From Sanderia malayensis (Eukaryota; Cnidaria; Scyphozoa; Semaeostomeae; Pelagiidae), in the NCBI GenBank assembly GCA_013076295.1, contig RQOL01000699.1:4154001-4218000 (forward strand): a stretch of DNA of 64,000 nt, in the 5' to 3' direction. Both the position numbers and the translations under genes were made by a program. Under the pieces are notes generated by a model. It saw only the letters and a program-made list of their open reading frames with translations. It was not told the DNA's origin and did no database searches. Positions 24,212 through 36,200 of this stretch are shown here, piece after piece (the first letter of the stretch is position 1; each line of letters begins with the position of its first letter).

Positions 24212-24657
24212 GATGTAAATATAACGTCATTTTCATACATAAAGAAAGCAAAAGGGAACTAGCAGAAATTGATTGACACATGTGTTTCCTCCTCCTTGTG
24301 GTGCTTTCAATTCCTTCAATGGGCGATTGCTTCTAAAGAATGAATTTTCTGCCCACTCAAGTGTGAAATAAAAGTACAACTTGCGGTCGCATCGAAACTG
24401 AAATTCAAATTTTTGTTCAATTTGTAATGAAAAATCTAAAGAAGCCTACCGCTATAAAACTGCCAGGGAATTTAAATTGAGCTACCGTAATGCTTCGATT
24501 AAACACCCGAGCGTTTATTAAACTTTTTGATATTTCAGAGGGGCTTCTATTCGAGGGGGCGTTTAAAAGAGGGGGCGTTTATTAATAAATGTCTAATGAT
24601 GATCGCACTAAGCGCCAAACTTTGAGTAACAACTGAAAAAGTCTGGTTCCAGAAGTA

Positions 24658-25048
24658 TACACGTTTTTTTATAAGAAACCATTTTATAAGAAACCTGGAT
24701 CCAGACGCCCTAAAACTTAAGAAACTTTTAGAACTACAAGGAAATAATTAAAAAACATTAGAAATTTCGGAAACAGGTTACGGATTTAACAAATATCAAC
24801 TGCTGTAAGTGTGTTTTATGTGCTAAGCATAACATTGTCGGCTCCACATGACGATATTTCGCATTGACGATTTTTCTTTGTTATAATACTAATATTTTGC
24901 TACATCCATGTTTTTTCTTCCTTTTCACTGCAACTTTTTTCTTTAAATTAAGAAACTTTTAAGAAACTTTTAGAACTAAAATGTGGCTAAAAATTAAGAA
25001 ACTTACTACTAGGCCTTGAGCCAGGTTTCTTAGAAAAAAAAACGTGTA
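24658..25048. mobile_element. Family G element nested in family B, copy 1
   Basis: Starts TACACGTTTTTTTATAAGAA and ends in the inverted form ('TTCTTAGAAAAAAAAACGTG', then TA). It contains repeated AAGAAACTTTTAGAACTA motifs. It is inserted inside the family B element. Confidence 0.75.
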
Positions 25049-25227
25049 ATTTAAAAAAAGCATCTAAATATCTAGTTGAAAGTCATCATCAACATCGTCT
25101 TCCTCGACGATGTTAAAAGAAGGACCAGCTTCGGTTCTGTGTGTTTCATATTCATGCCCCTCCACAATGGGGCGTCTATTCGAGGTGGCGTTTAATAGAG
25201 GGGGCTTTTATTGAAACATTTCTAAAA

Positions 25228-25604
25228 TACACGTCTTTTTATAAGAACAACCTTTATAAGAAACAGCAGGCTGAGATTAGGCCAAAAATAAGAGCAAAAT
25301 AAGAAACAAGGCAGGCTGAGATTCAACAAAACTCAAGAAATAAAATATCAGCAACAATCGAAAATGACAAACTACTGTAACAACAGAGCAATAGAAATCT
25401 GCAACATCCGATATAAAACTTGAACAGAACAGAGGCTTCATTATTTTATCAAGCACGTGTTATGTTTTGACACTACTATGCACAGGAAATTTGAATGAAA
25501 AAGTAAGAAACGGAATAAGAAACACCTTAGGCTGAAAATATACGGAAAAATAAGAAACGTCAGGCTGAAACTGAAGCCAAGTGTTCTTATAAAAAAAGCG
25601 TGTA
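25228..25604. mobile_element. Family G element nested in family B, copy 2
   Basis: Ends are TACACGTCTTTTTATAAGAA and TTCTTATAAAAAAAGCGTGT followed by A. It holds several 'AATAAGAAAC...GGCTGA' motifs. A left end of the same family appears at about 42645 before the 3' end of the giant gene. Confidence 0.72.
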
Positions 25605-25869
25605 GGGGCGCCTTTATTCGAGGGGACGTTTAAAAGAAGGGGGCGTTTAATCGAAGCACTACGGTATTCCAACTACTAATTAAATGGTTGTAAATAATAA
25701 TAATTAAAGACATAATGCTGCATGGAGTGTCTATTTTCATCCATAATATTGTTTCGATTTTTAATTGATGAAAAGCCCACATATAAACACGTTTTCATGA
25801 TATTGAAGTCAAGCACTTGTTCACATATGAATCGTAAGCGAAGATAATTACTTTATTCATACAAAGAAT

Positions 25870-25992
25870 GACAAAACATTAAAAAATATCGTGCAGCACG
25901 ATATTTTTTAATGTCTTGTCGGCCGAACAATATTTTATACCTTAATAAAGAGCACGATTCGTCGTGCTCTGTATTAAGGTATAAAATTGTTC
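25870..25992. other. Two adjacent near-perfect hairpins
   Basis: The first palindrome, 25870-25920, has 25-bp arms around GTGCAGCAC with one mismatch. The second, 25925-25992, has about 33-bp arms around GCACGATTCGTCGTGC with one mismatch and a 1-2 base slip. Only four bases separate them. As RNA each would fold into a long stem. No gene covers them. Confidence 0.85.
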
Positions 25993-26082
25993 CATTGTTC
26001 CATTAATCAATCATTGAGGTAATAACAATAATCTAATAATTTATGCTTTAAGCTTTTCGTCGGAATATTATTTTTTAAATCT

Positions 26083-26165
26083 TTCACGGCTATATTCTTT
26101 CGGAGTCTTGCCCTCTCACGTCCTTAAAAGCGTATAGCTACGCCACTGGTAAACATTGAAATTGA
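26083..26165. repeat. 86-bp direct repeat, copy 2
   Basis: Matches 24126-24211 with only a base or two changed (for example CTACGCCACTGG for CTACGTCACTGG). It lies downstream of the lone RING exon and upstream of the nested transposons. Confidence 0.85.
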
Positions 26166-26624
26166 ACAAATTAATTAATTGATTAATTGCATTTTCCCGA
26201 ATTTAATTATGCTGAGCTTTGATTCACAGAAGAAAATTACAATGTTATGGAGTATTAAAAATTGAATAACTGCCAGTAATTTGCCAATTAAGTCCAGGTT
26301 TTTATCTTATACATAAACGTGCATTTGAAAGGGCTCTTTTTTGTTGCTTGAAACTTGGGGTGAAGAAGAAAAATTTTACGAATCTTTTTGCATGCAATAT
26401 TTAGTTAGAAAGTTTGTTGATGTCTACAAAATTCTCTCTGGGGCCAGGGAGGATAAAGTATTGCCTCGGGCACTTTGTTTTTCCCGTTAGAAATTCCAGG
26501 CTTTTCGGAAATTACCACAATCACAAAGATCGTAAAATTTACGTAAAATAAGTAATGAAATAGCACAGATCATAAACATAAAATAATACAAAATCACAAA
26601 AGAAACTGCCAATCATTTACTAAC

Positions 26625-26822
26625 CTTGGTAATTTGTCTGCAAGTTGGACATTTGATTTTGCGTTTTTCAATCCCCCTTGAGATACAATGAGCACAAAAT
26701 GCGTGATAACAATCCAACGACTTTGGATTCTCCATCTTGTCCAAACAAATCACACAAATTATTTCTTCTTCAATCGATTGATAAAAAGACTTGTTACAAA
26801 TTGACGATTCCATCATCATCAC
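26625..26822 (-). pseudogene. Lone RING exon, tandem relative of the RING gene
   Basis: An open exon starting MMMMESSICNKSF has a full C3HC4 RING: CVICLDKM, CYHAFCAHC, CPTC. It ends at a GTTAGT donor in phase 0, the same place and phase at which the neighbouring RING gene splits. NPKSLDCYHAFCAHCIS closely matches the neighbour's KPKSLKCLHAFCKRCIS. No matching second exon was found down to 24.2 kb, where transposons occupy the space. It is either a truncated tandem duplicate or a gene whose other exons could not be recognised. The zinc ligands are all intact, so loss may be recent. The pseudogene status is inference. Confidence 0.6.
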
Positions 26823-28403
26823 AAATTCAAAACCGCTTCTTTCTCTCCTGTCTTGTTTTGCTTTGTTCTGGCTTTAGTGTTGCATCAAATGACAATTTAG
26901 CGGATACTTTCTAAATTTTATTGTCCACGGAGAGAAATTAAACAGCATTTGAATTGGATATGCTTCAGTTTTAATTAGCAAGTGCCAATTTCCGTTGATG
27001 AATTTCCTTTTATATTGTGTGTAAATATTAATTAAGCAATCAAGTTTTTCACACGCCCGCAATGAACGACACTTTAGGATGTGGAGAAACTCGAAAGAAA
27101 TGCTTGTTGCGGCGAAGCCGTTTCTTATCTGTGGATGCCAAGAGAAAACTTGCGTGTTCTGTATTTAAAACGCTCTATTATTGGCCAGTTAACAATACAT
27201 GACGTCTGCATGAGGGCTGCATGTGATGTGATTTGAGTATTCGACATTGATTGGTTCGTCAAACAAGATAACTAACTGGTTGGAGCCCACAGCAGCATTT
27301 TTCGGAGAGATCCCTGGGCTCTCGCTCTCCTAAAATCACGTAGCAGCAGGGTACTCACTTTTTCCTCATTCTAAGGCTTAGAATGAGGAAAAGGTAAATT
27401 TTTGACCTTTTTGAGGATTAGTCTGAAGAGTTTCTGTTTTTAAGGAAAACCTGAAGAATTTTTCATAAAGCCTACCGCACACTAGAGCTTATGAATGTTA
27501 GAGGATTCAGAAGATTCATTGTAAGATTATAGTTTATAAGTAAAAAGCAAGACCTCCTGGAGGGGGGGGGTGAAATTTTTCATGTAAACGCGACCAAGCG
27601 GACAGGACAAGCCCAATGGGTGGGCTGGTCAAAGTTGCTATACGCATGCGCTCTAGCACATGTCCAGTAAAATTCCAATCACTCCTTGTGCAAAGTCTAC
27701 TATACACCTACAAGATCATAACAAAAACTTAATCTATGGGTGTGTCTCGCAAGTAAAAATAGCCATCTGCGGACAATACGATTTTCGTCATGCCGCGTCA
27801 TGCCACACACAGCAACTCTAGAAAACAATTCAGATATTTGCCGAGATTCGTCACAAATTGGACCTGCTTTGCATTACGCATATCGCGCCTAAATAAGGAT
27901 TTTCCATTGTTTTTTTAATAGTTGATTGTTTTTAGGCAATTTTGAATGGACGGAAATAGTATAGACTAGCTAAAATTACCGCAGAAGGGTCAGATTATTA
28001 AGAACTTTTGAAATGCGATGGTCATTATCTGGCGATCAATTCAAGTTGAAATAAAAAGTATAGACCTACAAACTTAAACACTTCGGTAATAAATTGTGGA
28101 TTCTAATGTCATCTCTACTTGATCTTGATACTTGCATTTTGTCAAAGATCTATGAAAGAAATGTAAATATGATTGCAACATCAAGAATAAAATCATTATA
28201 GAAGACCTTGCTTATAAAAGAACCCCTCAAAATATTCCACCGAAAAGATTTGAGTTTTGATGACGTGACTTAAATAACACTTGACAATGAACCCCAAATA
28301 AGAAAGAGGCCTATATCTGTAGAAATGTGGTGACTACTTTTATGTGACTGGTACATATTTCCAGATGAAATTAACGCCATATAAATCCGTCAAAATCTTA
28401 ATC
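26823..28403. other. Spacer with a short perfect hairpin
   Basis: No exon is supported. At 27360-27392 a perfect 16-bp inverted repeat (TTTTCCTCATTCTAAG and its complement, one base apart) stands out. A G-run lies near 27560. The rest shows nothing recognisable. Its right end serves as the 3' flank of the small lectin gene. Confidence 0.5.
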
Positions 28404-31400
28404 TTACCAAACACAAGAAAACTTCACTTCAAGGTACTTCGATGTGTTATGACACGGCTCGCCGAAGACCCAATTGTGCGCAACAATTTGACACACTCTC
28501 CTTTTGTTACATCTCCTGGCAACCAAAGAATATGAACCACGTGACTGGCACCTCACATTGCGTGCATGGCATCGAGGGACTGGGCAGAATCGCATTGTTT
28601 TTCTTCCATACATCGCACTCTTGATCGAAATTCTCTTTCCAATGGGACACTTTATCAATAGCGGTCTATCTTCACAAACTCTTTGGTAATGCACTCGACA
28701 CCCTGATTCTTAAAAACATTTAGTAATTCAGTAAATAATTAAAAAGAGCGCAAAGCTTTACCACATGTATCGATCCCCAGGTGGCTGAAGTTATCAAGGT
28801 ATTCTGAACCTCGTTCAAGATCATCAAGATACTCATTTCGTTTTGATCAACAACAAACGCCCTAGGCGTCAAGTCAAGGTAAATGGCGGCAAAATTATCA
28901 TCAATTAATAGTCGCCGAGAGATGCACATACTGCTTCCAAGCACCAGTGCTTTAATAAACGCTTAGGTGACGATTGAAGCTGCCCTTAGCATTATTGTCT
29001 ATAAAAGATTCTTATACAGATGGTGTGTTTGACAGGTAAAAAGATGCATTATACCTTTGCATGGTTTACCACGGCATGTTTGGTTCTGTTTGGTGTGGCC
29101 TTGGCACGGCATACCTCCATGTTTGGGCACCGGGTTGTTGCATTGTCTTGTCCTGGATTGTTTACCAAACTTTCCACATTTCGCAGAACAGCTAGTCCAC
29201 TTTGACCAAGCAGAAAATCCTCCATTGACTAAAAGCAATTTGAATATTATTAAAAATTTGAAATTGCTAATTTTTCATATTACTACCCACTAGCAACAGA
29301 CAACAATTATACCGTATTTATTGGATTTACACCACGGTGCTCAGAAAACCTTAAATAATATACACTTTTCTTTAATAAGCAACTAGACTTTGGTCCAGCC
29401 CAGAAAGGTGCTTAAAATTTTGGATATTTTAGCCCTCAAAGTTGCTTAAAAGTTGCTTAAAATTTTTTGTATCCATAACAGCCTCTCCTGTCCCCAGGGT
29501 ACCACTCCTAAGTTCGTGGGTCAAAGTCATCAACTGTAACGCCTACAACACAAGACTTAAGAGACAGTAAATGTAAACATGTTAGTCAAGAACTTCAACA
29601 GCACAGTGAACATTCGTGCCCAGTTTTTTTAGCATTTGAAAATAAATGACGTTTGAATTCTTAGTTGCTAACAGTAATTCAATTGAGCCCTCGAGCTGCT
29701 TAATGTTAGGGTCAAAGCCCTAGTTGCTTATTGAGCGGTTGCTTATTAAAAAAAAGTGTAAAAGGGATTTAAAGTTCACTCGCATTGAACTAAAAGCTTT
29801 GGTGTGTGCAAGAAATTAAGTTCCCAAGGCTGACTTAAAATCTCTTGTTGTTTTGTATGAGGATCCTCAACATTGAGGGCGGTCTTTCGACAGGGCGCTG
29901 TATTTGCATAATTTGTGTGGCGCTCATTCAAAGGGGGGGGGGGTGGGGCTCAAAAAGAGGCACTGCTCAATCGAATAAACTGTTCATTTTTCGAATTTTT
30001 CGAATAAGGAACATTTTTCAATCTTCACAGCAATTTTGTTAAGCTTTACTCCAGACACTGATGTTTTCTGTATGAAAACGTTTCTTGACGCAAGAAAACA
30101 TTTTGTGATACTTTGTGAGGCTTTGTGAAGTTTCATGACGTTTTGTGACGTTTTGACGTATCACAAGCCCATACCAACATGGACAATGCTTGACAAGACA
30201 TTTTTGTATTCTTTAGAATTGCCTTTACAAAGAGCTCCACCTTATTTTGGGGCAGGATTGATTCGCTCAATCGAACAAATTTTTCATTTTTCGAATTTTT
30301 CGAATAAAGAACATTTTCAATCTTCACAGCAATAGTGCTAAGCTCTGTTCCAGACACTGATGTTTTCTGTATGAAAACGTTTCGTGACGGAAGAAAACGT
30401 TTTGTGACGTTGTGTGAGGTTTTGTGAAGTTTTGTGACGTTTTATGACGTTTTGTGACGTTTTGACATACACAATAGCCCATACCAACCTGGACAATGCT
30501 TGACAAGACATTTTTTGTATTCTTTAGAATTGCCTTTACAAGGAGCTCCACCGTACTTTGGGGCAGGATTGTCGCATTTTCTTTCTCTACTCTGCACGCC
30601 ATTTCCACAACTCGCATTACACTTCGTCCAATTAGTCCAATTAGAAAATCCCCCATCAACTTAAAAAGAAAAATAATTCACATGATTAAAAGTAACAGAC
30701 TATGAAATACGAGACCATAGTTTTTCATAACAAATTGATTTATAGCTAATCAGGGGTAATTTTTAGGGCATGTGCATGGAGGGCGGTCTCCCTTGTTAAA
30801 TTCAGATGCAACTTTAGGGGACCCATCCCCCAAAAACTTAATCAGCTCTTAACAAAGTCTGAGAAATATTCTGCTTTGTTTTATGTATTTTGTATTTTTA
30901 TCATCTCATCCTACAATTCTCCATGCTTTTTCATCATTATTAAATTGCTTGGTTTGCAAGTCAATGAATTTACTGGACATCATGTCTCCATCAAATCAAA
31001 ATATGGGCAGAGAAACAATGAAACACACCCAAATTTCGTGGAAACCACACCCTAAACCCCCTTGTTAATTGTCCAAAAGTTACCACTGTAACAAAATGAT
31101 TAGATTCTCATCTTAAATACGATTAAAATACGTCAATATAATTAATATGATTACTTTTATCTGGCTGCAATGTGTAGATATAATTTTCGCCGTTTTTGCC
31201 GGCACATTCCATTGTGCTGTTGTCATAACATGTGGCCATGTTCTGTCCCTGAAAACACGTGTTTGTCTTTTGAGTTCCATCCAGAGGAATATGATTCCCA
31301 GCCCAACATTCAGCATAGAATCGAATTCCAAAATACTTGTAGTTCAATCTTTTCACTTCTTGACTGCAGCGGCATATAAGACTGGAGTATAACAAATAGA

Positions 31401-32066
31401 ACAATAGAGCATGGCGTGAGAGTAACAATAGAGAACAATCAGACAGACAATAGTCTATTGTTCAACTACAATGGCTCCAAAGAAGTCTTGTACGCAATTT
31501 TTCGTAACAAAATCTAACTTCGATTAAGCTTTAGGATATTCCTAATTTTTTAGATTTTAAGCCAAAAATGTTCTTATCTTTGGGGATTCTTTGACTTCAT
31601 AAAGTCATGAATAGGTTCTTAACAGTTTCTAAAGTTTTTTCATTAAAGCCTTACAATTACAAAGTGATTTATTCTTATACAAAAGTGCATTTATTGAAAT
31701 ATTAATTTCTCACCTGTGCAATGATTCTTCAATTTTATCCCAATTGATCAAATGTCCTTGATTTTTTATGCTGCTTGGATCACGATCGTTAACCAAAAGA
31801 TTTCCCAAATAATTACCAAACTTGTAGCAACCAACTTTCGCATGTCTTGTCTTGTTGCTGCATTTCAGCGAAGCTGAAGGAAAACGAAATATATAGATGA
31901 TCTTTTAAATATAATAACAACGAAAAATATTTATCTTACTATTCTATATTTGGATTCTATAATGAAACATCAGATTAATAAGCATACAACACATACCATC
32001 AGATACTTTTGTCAGAAACAGTACGAAAAACAGGAGAAAAATCGAAAATTTCTCCACCAACTCCAT
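28404..32066 (-). CDS. Secreted TSP1-SUEL lectin protein, 6 exons (small paralogue)
   Basis: Exons: 32066-31997, 31873-31714, 31381-31155, 30659-30489, 29228-29055, 28702-28404. They total 1101 bp, 366 aa. Residues 1-22 are a signal peptide (FSIFLLFFVLFL). Residues about 24-152 form a Cys-rich head shared with the large paralogue: LVNDRDP, INWDKIEESLHR, then YFGIRFYAECWAG and C-x5-MATC. Two TSP1 repeats follow (about 153-209 and 210-267) with the WSKWTSC/CSAKCG style motifs. The last exon is one SUEL (rhamnose-binding lectin) domain with AMYGR and GEPCHNTSKYLEV. The usual DPC is EPC here, which may alter sugar contact. The role is probably extracellular glycan binding in matrix, mucus or defence. 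The stop TAA overlaps a GTAAG donor. It lies directly downstream of the large paralogue and is a tandem duplicate. Confidence 0.88.
29360..29760. mobile_element. Family H inverted-repeat element in an intron of the small lectin gene
   Basis: Ends are TACACTTTTCTTTAATAAGC and GCTTATTAAAAAAAAGTGTA, with sub-terminal AACTAG and CTAGTTGCTTA blocks. About 400 bp with no coding frame. The ends resemble family G (TACACGTTTTT...ATAAG), so G and H may be relatives. Confidence 0.75.
29960..30560. repeat. Tandem duplication carrying half a TSP1 exon
   Basis: A unit of about 300 bp occurs twice in direct order. Matching landmarks are TTTTTCGAATTTTTCGAATA (29988 and 30287 regions), CCAGACACTGATGTTTTCTG, a TGTGACGTTTTGTGACG simple repeat, and TGGACAATGCTTGACAAGAC. 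The right copy includes the real 3' half of the TSP1 exon 30659-30489. The left copy (about 30176-30255) has only that half and no acceptor, so it cannot add a domain. Confidence 0.8.
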
Positions 32067-33217
32067 CTCCTAAGCTTCTCGTTGAATAAAAGTAGTGATA
32101 ATGACAGTTGCCTGCAAGCAGTGGGCCCTTTTACTTAATAAATCACAACAGTTTCTAGATCCTCTTAACGTCACGTCGGTATTTAAACATTCACGCAATT
32201 TTCCCCATGACTAATAAGAGATTATCTCAAGGGCGTAAGGCTATTATGCATTGAATTGGATTTCTCCTATTTGAAAGTCGATACTATGTGACCCACCACA
32301 AAATTTAAATAAACCAGACAGCAATGCAAACTTGGATACAAGGGATTGTCAACACAGCCTTTACTTTCAGGTCAAAGTGAACTCCCACCCAACTAATACA
32401 AGGCTTTGTTGTGCCATTTTACATGCCACTTCATCACTTTAAGTCTTAATTAAACTTTGAAGATAAATGCTTGCATTATTGCATTTACTTTTATCCATGA
32501 GTCCTGTGGAGGAGAAAAAAAAATGACAATCTTTAACTTCTGCGGAGGCGTTCTACACCAAAGTACACGTGTATAGCAACCCTGACTAAAACATGTTGCA
32601 ACTTGCAAATCTCAAATTTCCAAAAGAGATATGTAACAGGAAATTCTTTCTCATTGCGATGAATTCCACGAAATAGAAAAAAGAAATATCCCAGAAATAA
32701 AGAAAATTAAAGCTTCACTTGAAAACGATATATGCTGAATAAAATATCAAGAGATATTAATTATAATGTAGATAGAATAAATAAAGATCCAGTTATAATA
32801 TAAGATAATGAATAATAATGACAATCAGCTGGATAAATAGAAAATATGATATGTAATATACATGTGTGATATTTACCGTTAGAAAGTATGATATGGGTGT
32901 GATCTATAGAGGTTTGAGTGTAGTATTCATCAGGATCAGTTAATTGCCAAGGAAACGAATATCCCAAGGGGAGTTGGGTAAAATATGGAATAAAGTTCAT
33001 TGTAATCTTTACCTCGATCTGAAACAAAGAACATGCTTCAAAAGCACTCTTCATTGATAATACCAAAGCAAGAAAGAGGTTGATACAAAAAGGCAAATAA
33101 TTGTTGATAGGAAAGAAAGATAGAGACCTTCACACAGAAAAACAGTGATACAAAAGATAGGATAGAAGAGAGTAAATAAAAAAGATAGGATAGAAGAGAA
33201 TAAATAAAAAAGACAAC
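32067..33217. other. Spacer between the two lectin genes
   Basis: Contains the promoter of the small gene and the 3' flank of the large one. A possible non-coding last exon of the large gene begins at 33018 after a TTTGTTTCAG acceptor. If used, it would complete a TGA stop with the TG left by the last SUEL exon. TAGGATAGAAGAGAATAAATAAAAA is repeated twice near 33155-33210. Nothing else is recognised. Confidence 0.5.
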
Positions 33218-36200
33218 TTACCAAATGCATTTGTACTTGACGTCGAGATACTTATGTACATAAATACATGGATCGCCATAAACCCCATTGCTTGCTTTAA
33301 GCACACACGAATGCTTTCCATCACAAGCAGATTTTGTTTTTTGCAAACTTGAAGATGCTTTGCAATTTGTTGTAGTCGTGTGCTTATGATACGGGCAATC
33401 TTTCCTATTCAATCGACCATACATTGCATTGACAATTTGTATCTGTCTGCCAAAGGGACATGATATTGTCCTTGTCTTGAATTCGCAAACCTTGGCAGAG
33501 TGCAATTGGGCTGTGCTCCTGAAATTCAAAAGTTATCAAGTGAATAGGTTGCTGGGTCTGTAGTGTTCATGCAAAAGCTGCAGGTAAAGAATAAAGAGAG
33601 CAAATAGCAGTCCATCTGCCAATCAAAGCACCGTACGCCAGACACAGAAGAACAAGCAAGCTTTAAAGAAGCTAACAAGCAATGGCGTAGTAGATAGGAA
33701 ATTTTATAAGGGGGGAGGGAAAAATTCAGATTTTCCGACAAAAATTTAGTCAGCATTTTTGTTTCTTCAAGGCTATGAATATAAGATAAGATAAGAAAAT
33801 TAGCTAGAACTGAACGTAAACAAAAGATATTTATTTTCTGACAAGATCAGCAATTTTCAGACAAAACGGCAGTTTAGCTCTACAGGGGGGTTTTTCGCCC
33901 CCTGACCCCCCTCTATCTACGCCACTGCTAACAAAAAAGTTATTTTTAGCATGTTGTAAGAGAGTAATCAATTTACTATTGATCTAAGAGACATAATCCG
34001 CTGAGAAGCAATTTACTCACCCAAAACAACGATGCCTCACTTCCAAGTACTTGTATGTAAAAATACATGGATCTCCAAAGAGCCAGTTCTTTGCTGGTAC
34101 AGAGCAGTATTGTCTGTTTTTGCATCTTGCGTTGACGTGATGCAATGAGCTTCTGGCTGCGCAGTTTGTTCTTGCAAACAGCATCCATCCACTGCGACAA
34201 TACGCTTTTGTTCTGCGTCCGTACAAGGCACTGCTGATTCGAATGTGACTACCCGCGGGACATCTGATGCTCAGAGTGGAGTGCTCGCAAACCCGCGATA
34301 AATACTCGGGTGAGACGGGACCTTTGAATAAAACAATGTTTCAATGCTCGAAATGATTGAACGATTTAACATAAACATGTTTAAATTGTGTATGAAATAT
34401 ACAAACTTGGGCATCTTTTTTTATGACAAACACGTCGTTCAGTTGAAGGACCCAGAACTGTACAGCCTCTTCCTCCATGTGACGGCCTGGGGCTATTGCA
34501 TTGACGGCTACGATGTTGATGTCCATGGCCACACGTTGCGCTGCAAGAACCATATGCACTCCAAGGCCCATAACCGCCATGTACTACAAGTATGCAATTA
34601 ACAGTAAAAACGTGGCTTCTAAAAAACTTACAAAATATGGCACACAAAACAATGTCCTTAACACAGTTAAATAAGCCTCACTTAATTCCCTGCGAAAAAT
34701 TTGAAAGTCAATTCAGTCTAGTGTTCAACCTTATTCTTTTATTAAGAATTAGGAACCTAAGAATACAAGAAATTATTGAGGATATAAGACAGTGAAGTTA
34801 CCAACCAGGGCATGGCTTAAGGTTGCAGCTTTGTGACTCCCTGTAGTTTCCAGTGCATGCTTTACCGCCATACCGAGGTATTGGGTTGTTACACCTTCTT
34901 CTTCTGTATTGATTTCCAGGACCACAACTTCTTGAGCAGCGACCCCAAGAGGACCAGTTAGAAAATCCACCATTTACTAAAATAATAAAAGAAAGTTGAA
35001 GTCACAAGAAAGCATGTTATGGCGCAGAAAAAGCAGTTATTAAAACCGACCTCACATCTTATGTTGCATTGCGTGCCAATCAAAAGAAGGCTATCATGCA
35101 TTTACAAGAAACATGAAATGTTTAAAGTGAGGTTTATTTTGCGATAAAGGACCAACATACCGGGACACCTTTTAGTGTTGCATCGCCTTGACTTCTTAGT
35201 AGCGCCTGCGCAGGCAGATCCACCGTTAGAAGGGAATGGATTGCTACATGCTCTTGTACTGAATTGGAGTCCTCCTCCACAGCTCACGCTGCACGTTCCA
35301 TAAGCTGACCACTCAGAGAAGCCTCCATCCACTTGAAAAAAAACAATGTAGATTCAATGAAACAGTCTCGTGATCACAGGAAATTTTTATTTTCAGCATT
35401 GCCTGTAGTAATCCTTCTTCTTAGTAGCTAAATCACTCACATACTTCTTGTCGTCATATTATTGTAGCTAAAATGCTTTACAATCTTTTTCTAGCTAAAT
35501 CTAATTCTACGTTTCTCCTGAAGCATTCTAAATCCTTCTTAGTAGTAGCTAAAGCATTCTATATTCTTCTTATAATAACTAAAGCGTTCTACATTCCTCT
35601 TAGTAGTAACTAAAGCATTCTACCATGATATTTTATCTTAAGCACTCACAGCACAGATATTCAGACATAGCGATGGAATTCTATATGGAATGGAATTCGA
35701 TACAACGAGCCTTGAAACAAACAATGATTATGGAGAGAGTTTTTCAAATCAAAGGTAAGTTGCCACGCGAAACAACCCAAGGAACCATGTGATTGCTTCC
35801 TTACACCAATAAGCTCGTTATATCGAGTTTCCACCGTTGTTTAGGGTGATATGTAAAATTTCAACATAAAAGCTCTAACCTTTCTCGTCCCGTTCGAGGG
35901 AGTAGACTTGAACTTCGCAGAGGGTCAAGTAATTAGCCACACGGATCCTGACGTAGACGTATCTACCAATCATGGGCTTGGAGCAATATAGGGATTTAGT
36001 TTCCGCTGCTCGGAGCGCAGGTTGATGGTAATTGCACCTGAAATTGAGTGGATAAAAAATTCAGCTCAATTTATAAATCAACTATTACTGACGCTGAAAG
36101 GCATGGCTCGCAGATGACATATATACGACTCTAACTGATCAACGAAAAACATACCGTAGTGCTTCGATTAAGCGCCCGGGGCGTTTATTAAACTTTTTGA

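Larger units (their letters stand above)
24483..25666. mobile_element. Family B element, 1.18 kb, with two nested family G insertions
   Basis: The left end is TACCGTAATGCTTCGATTAA and the right end is TTAATCGAAGCACTACGGTA. Internal blocks 'GGGGCGTTTA' and 'CTATTCGAGG' repeat near both ends. Two family G elements lie inside. A short derivative of the same family is at 36152-36268. No transposase frame is seen. Confidence 0.82.

Noticed and set aside
28720..28944. 74-codon minus-strand frame between TSP1 and SUEL exons of the small lectin gene
   Set aside because: The phase of the TSP1 exon fits the SUEL exon directly, no acceptor of the right phase precedes the frame, and the paralogue has no equivalent.
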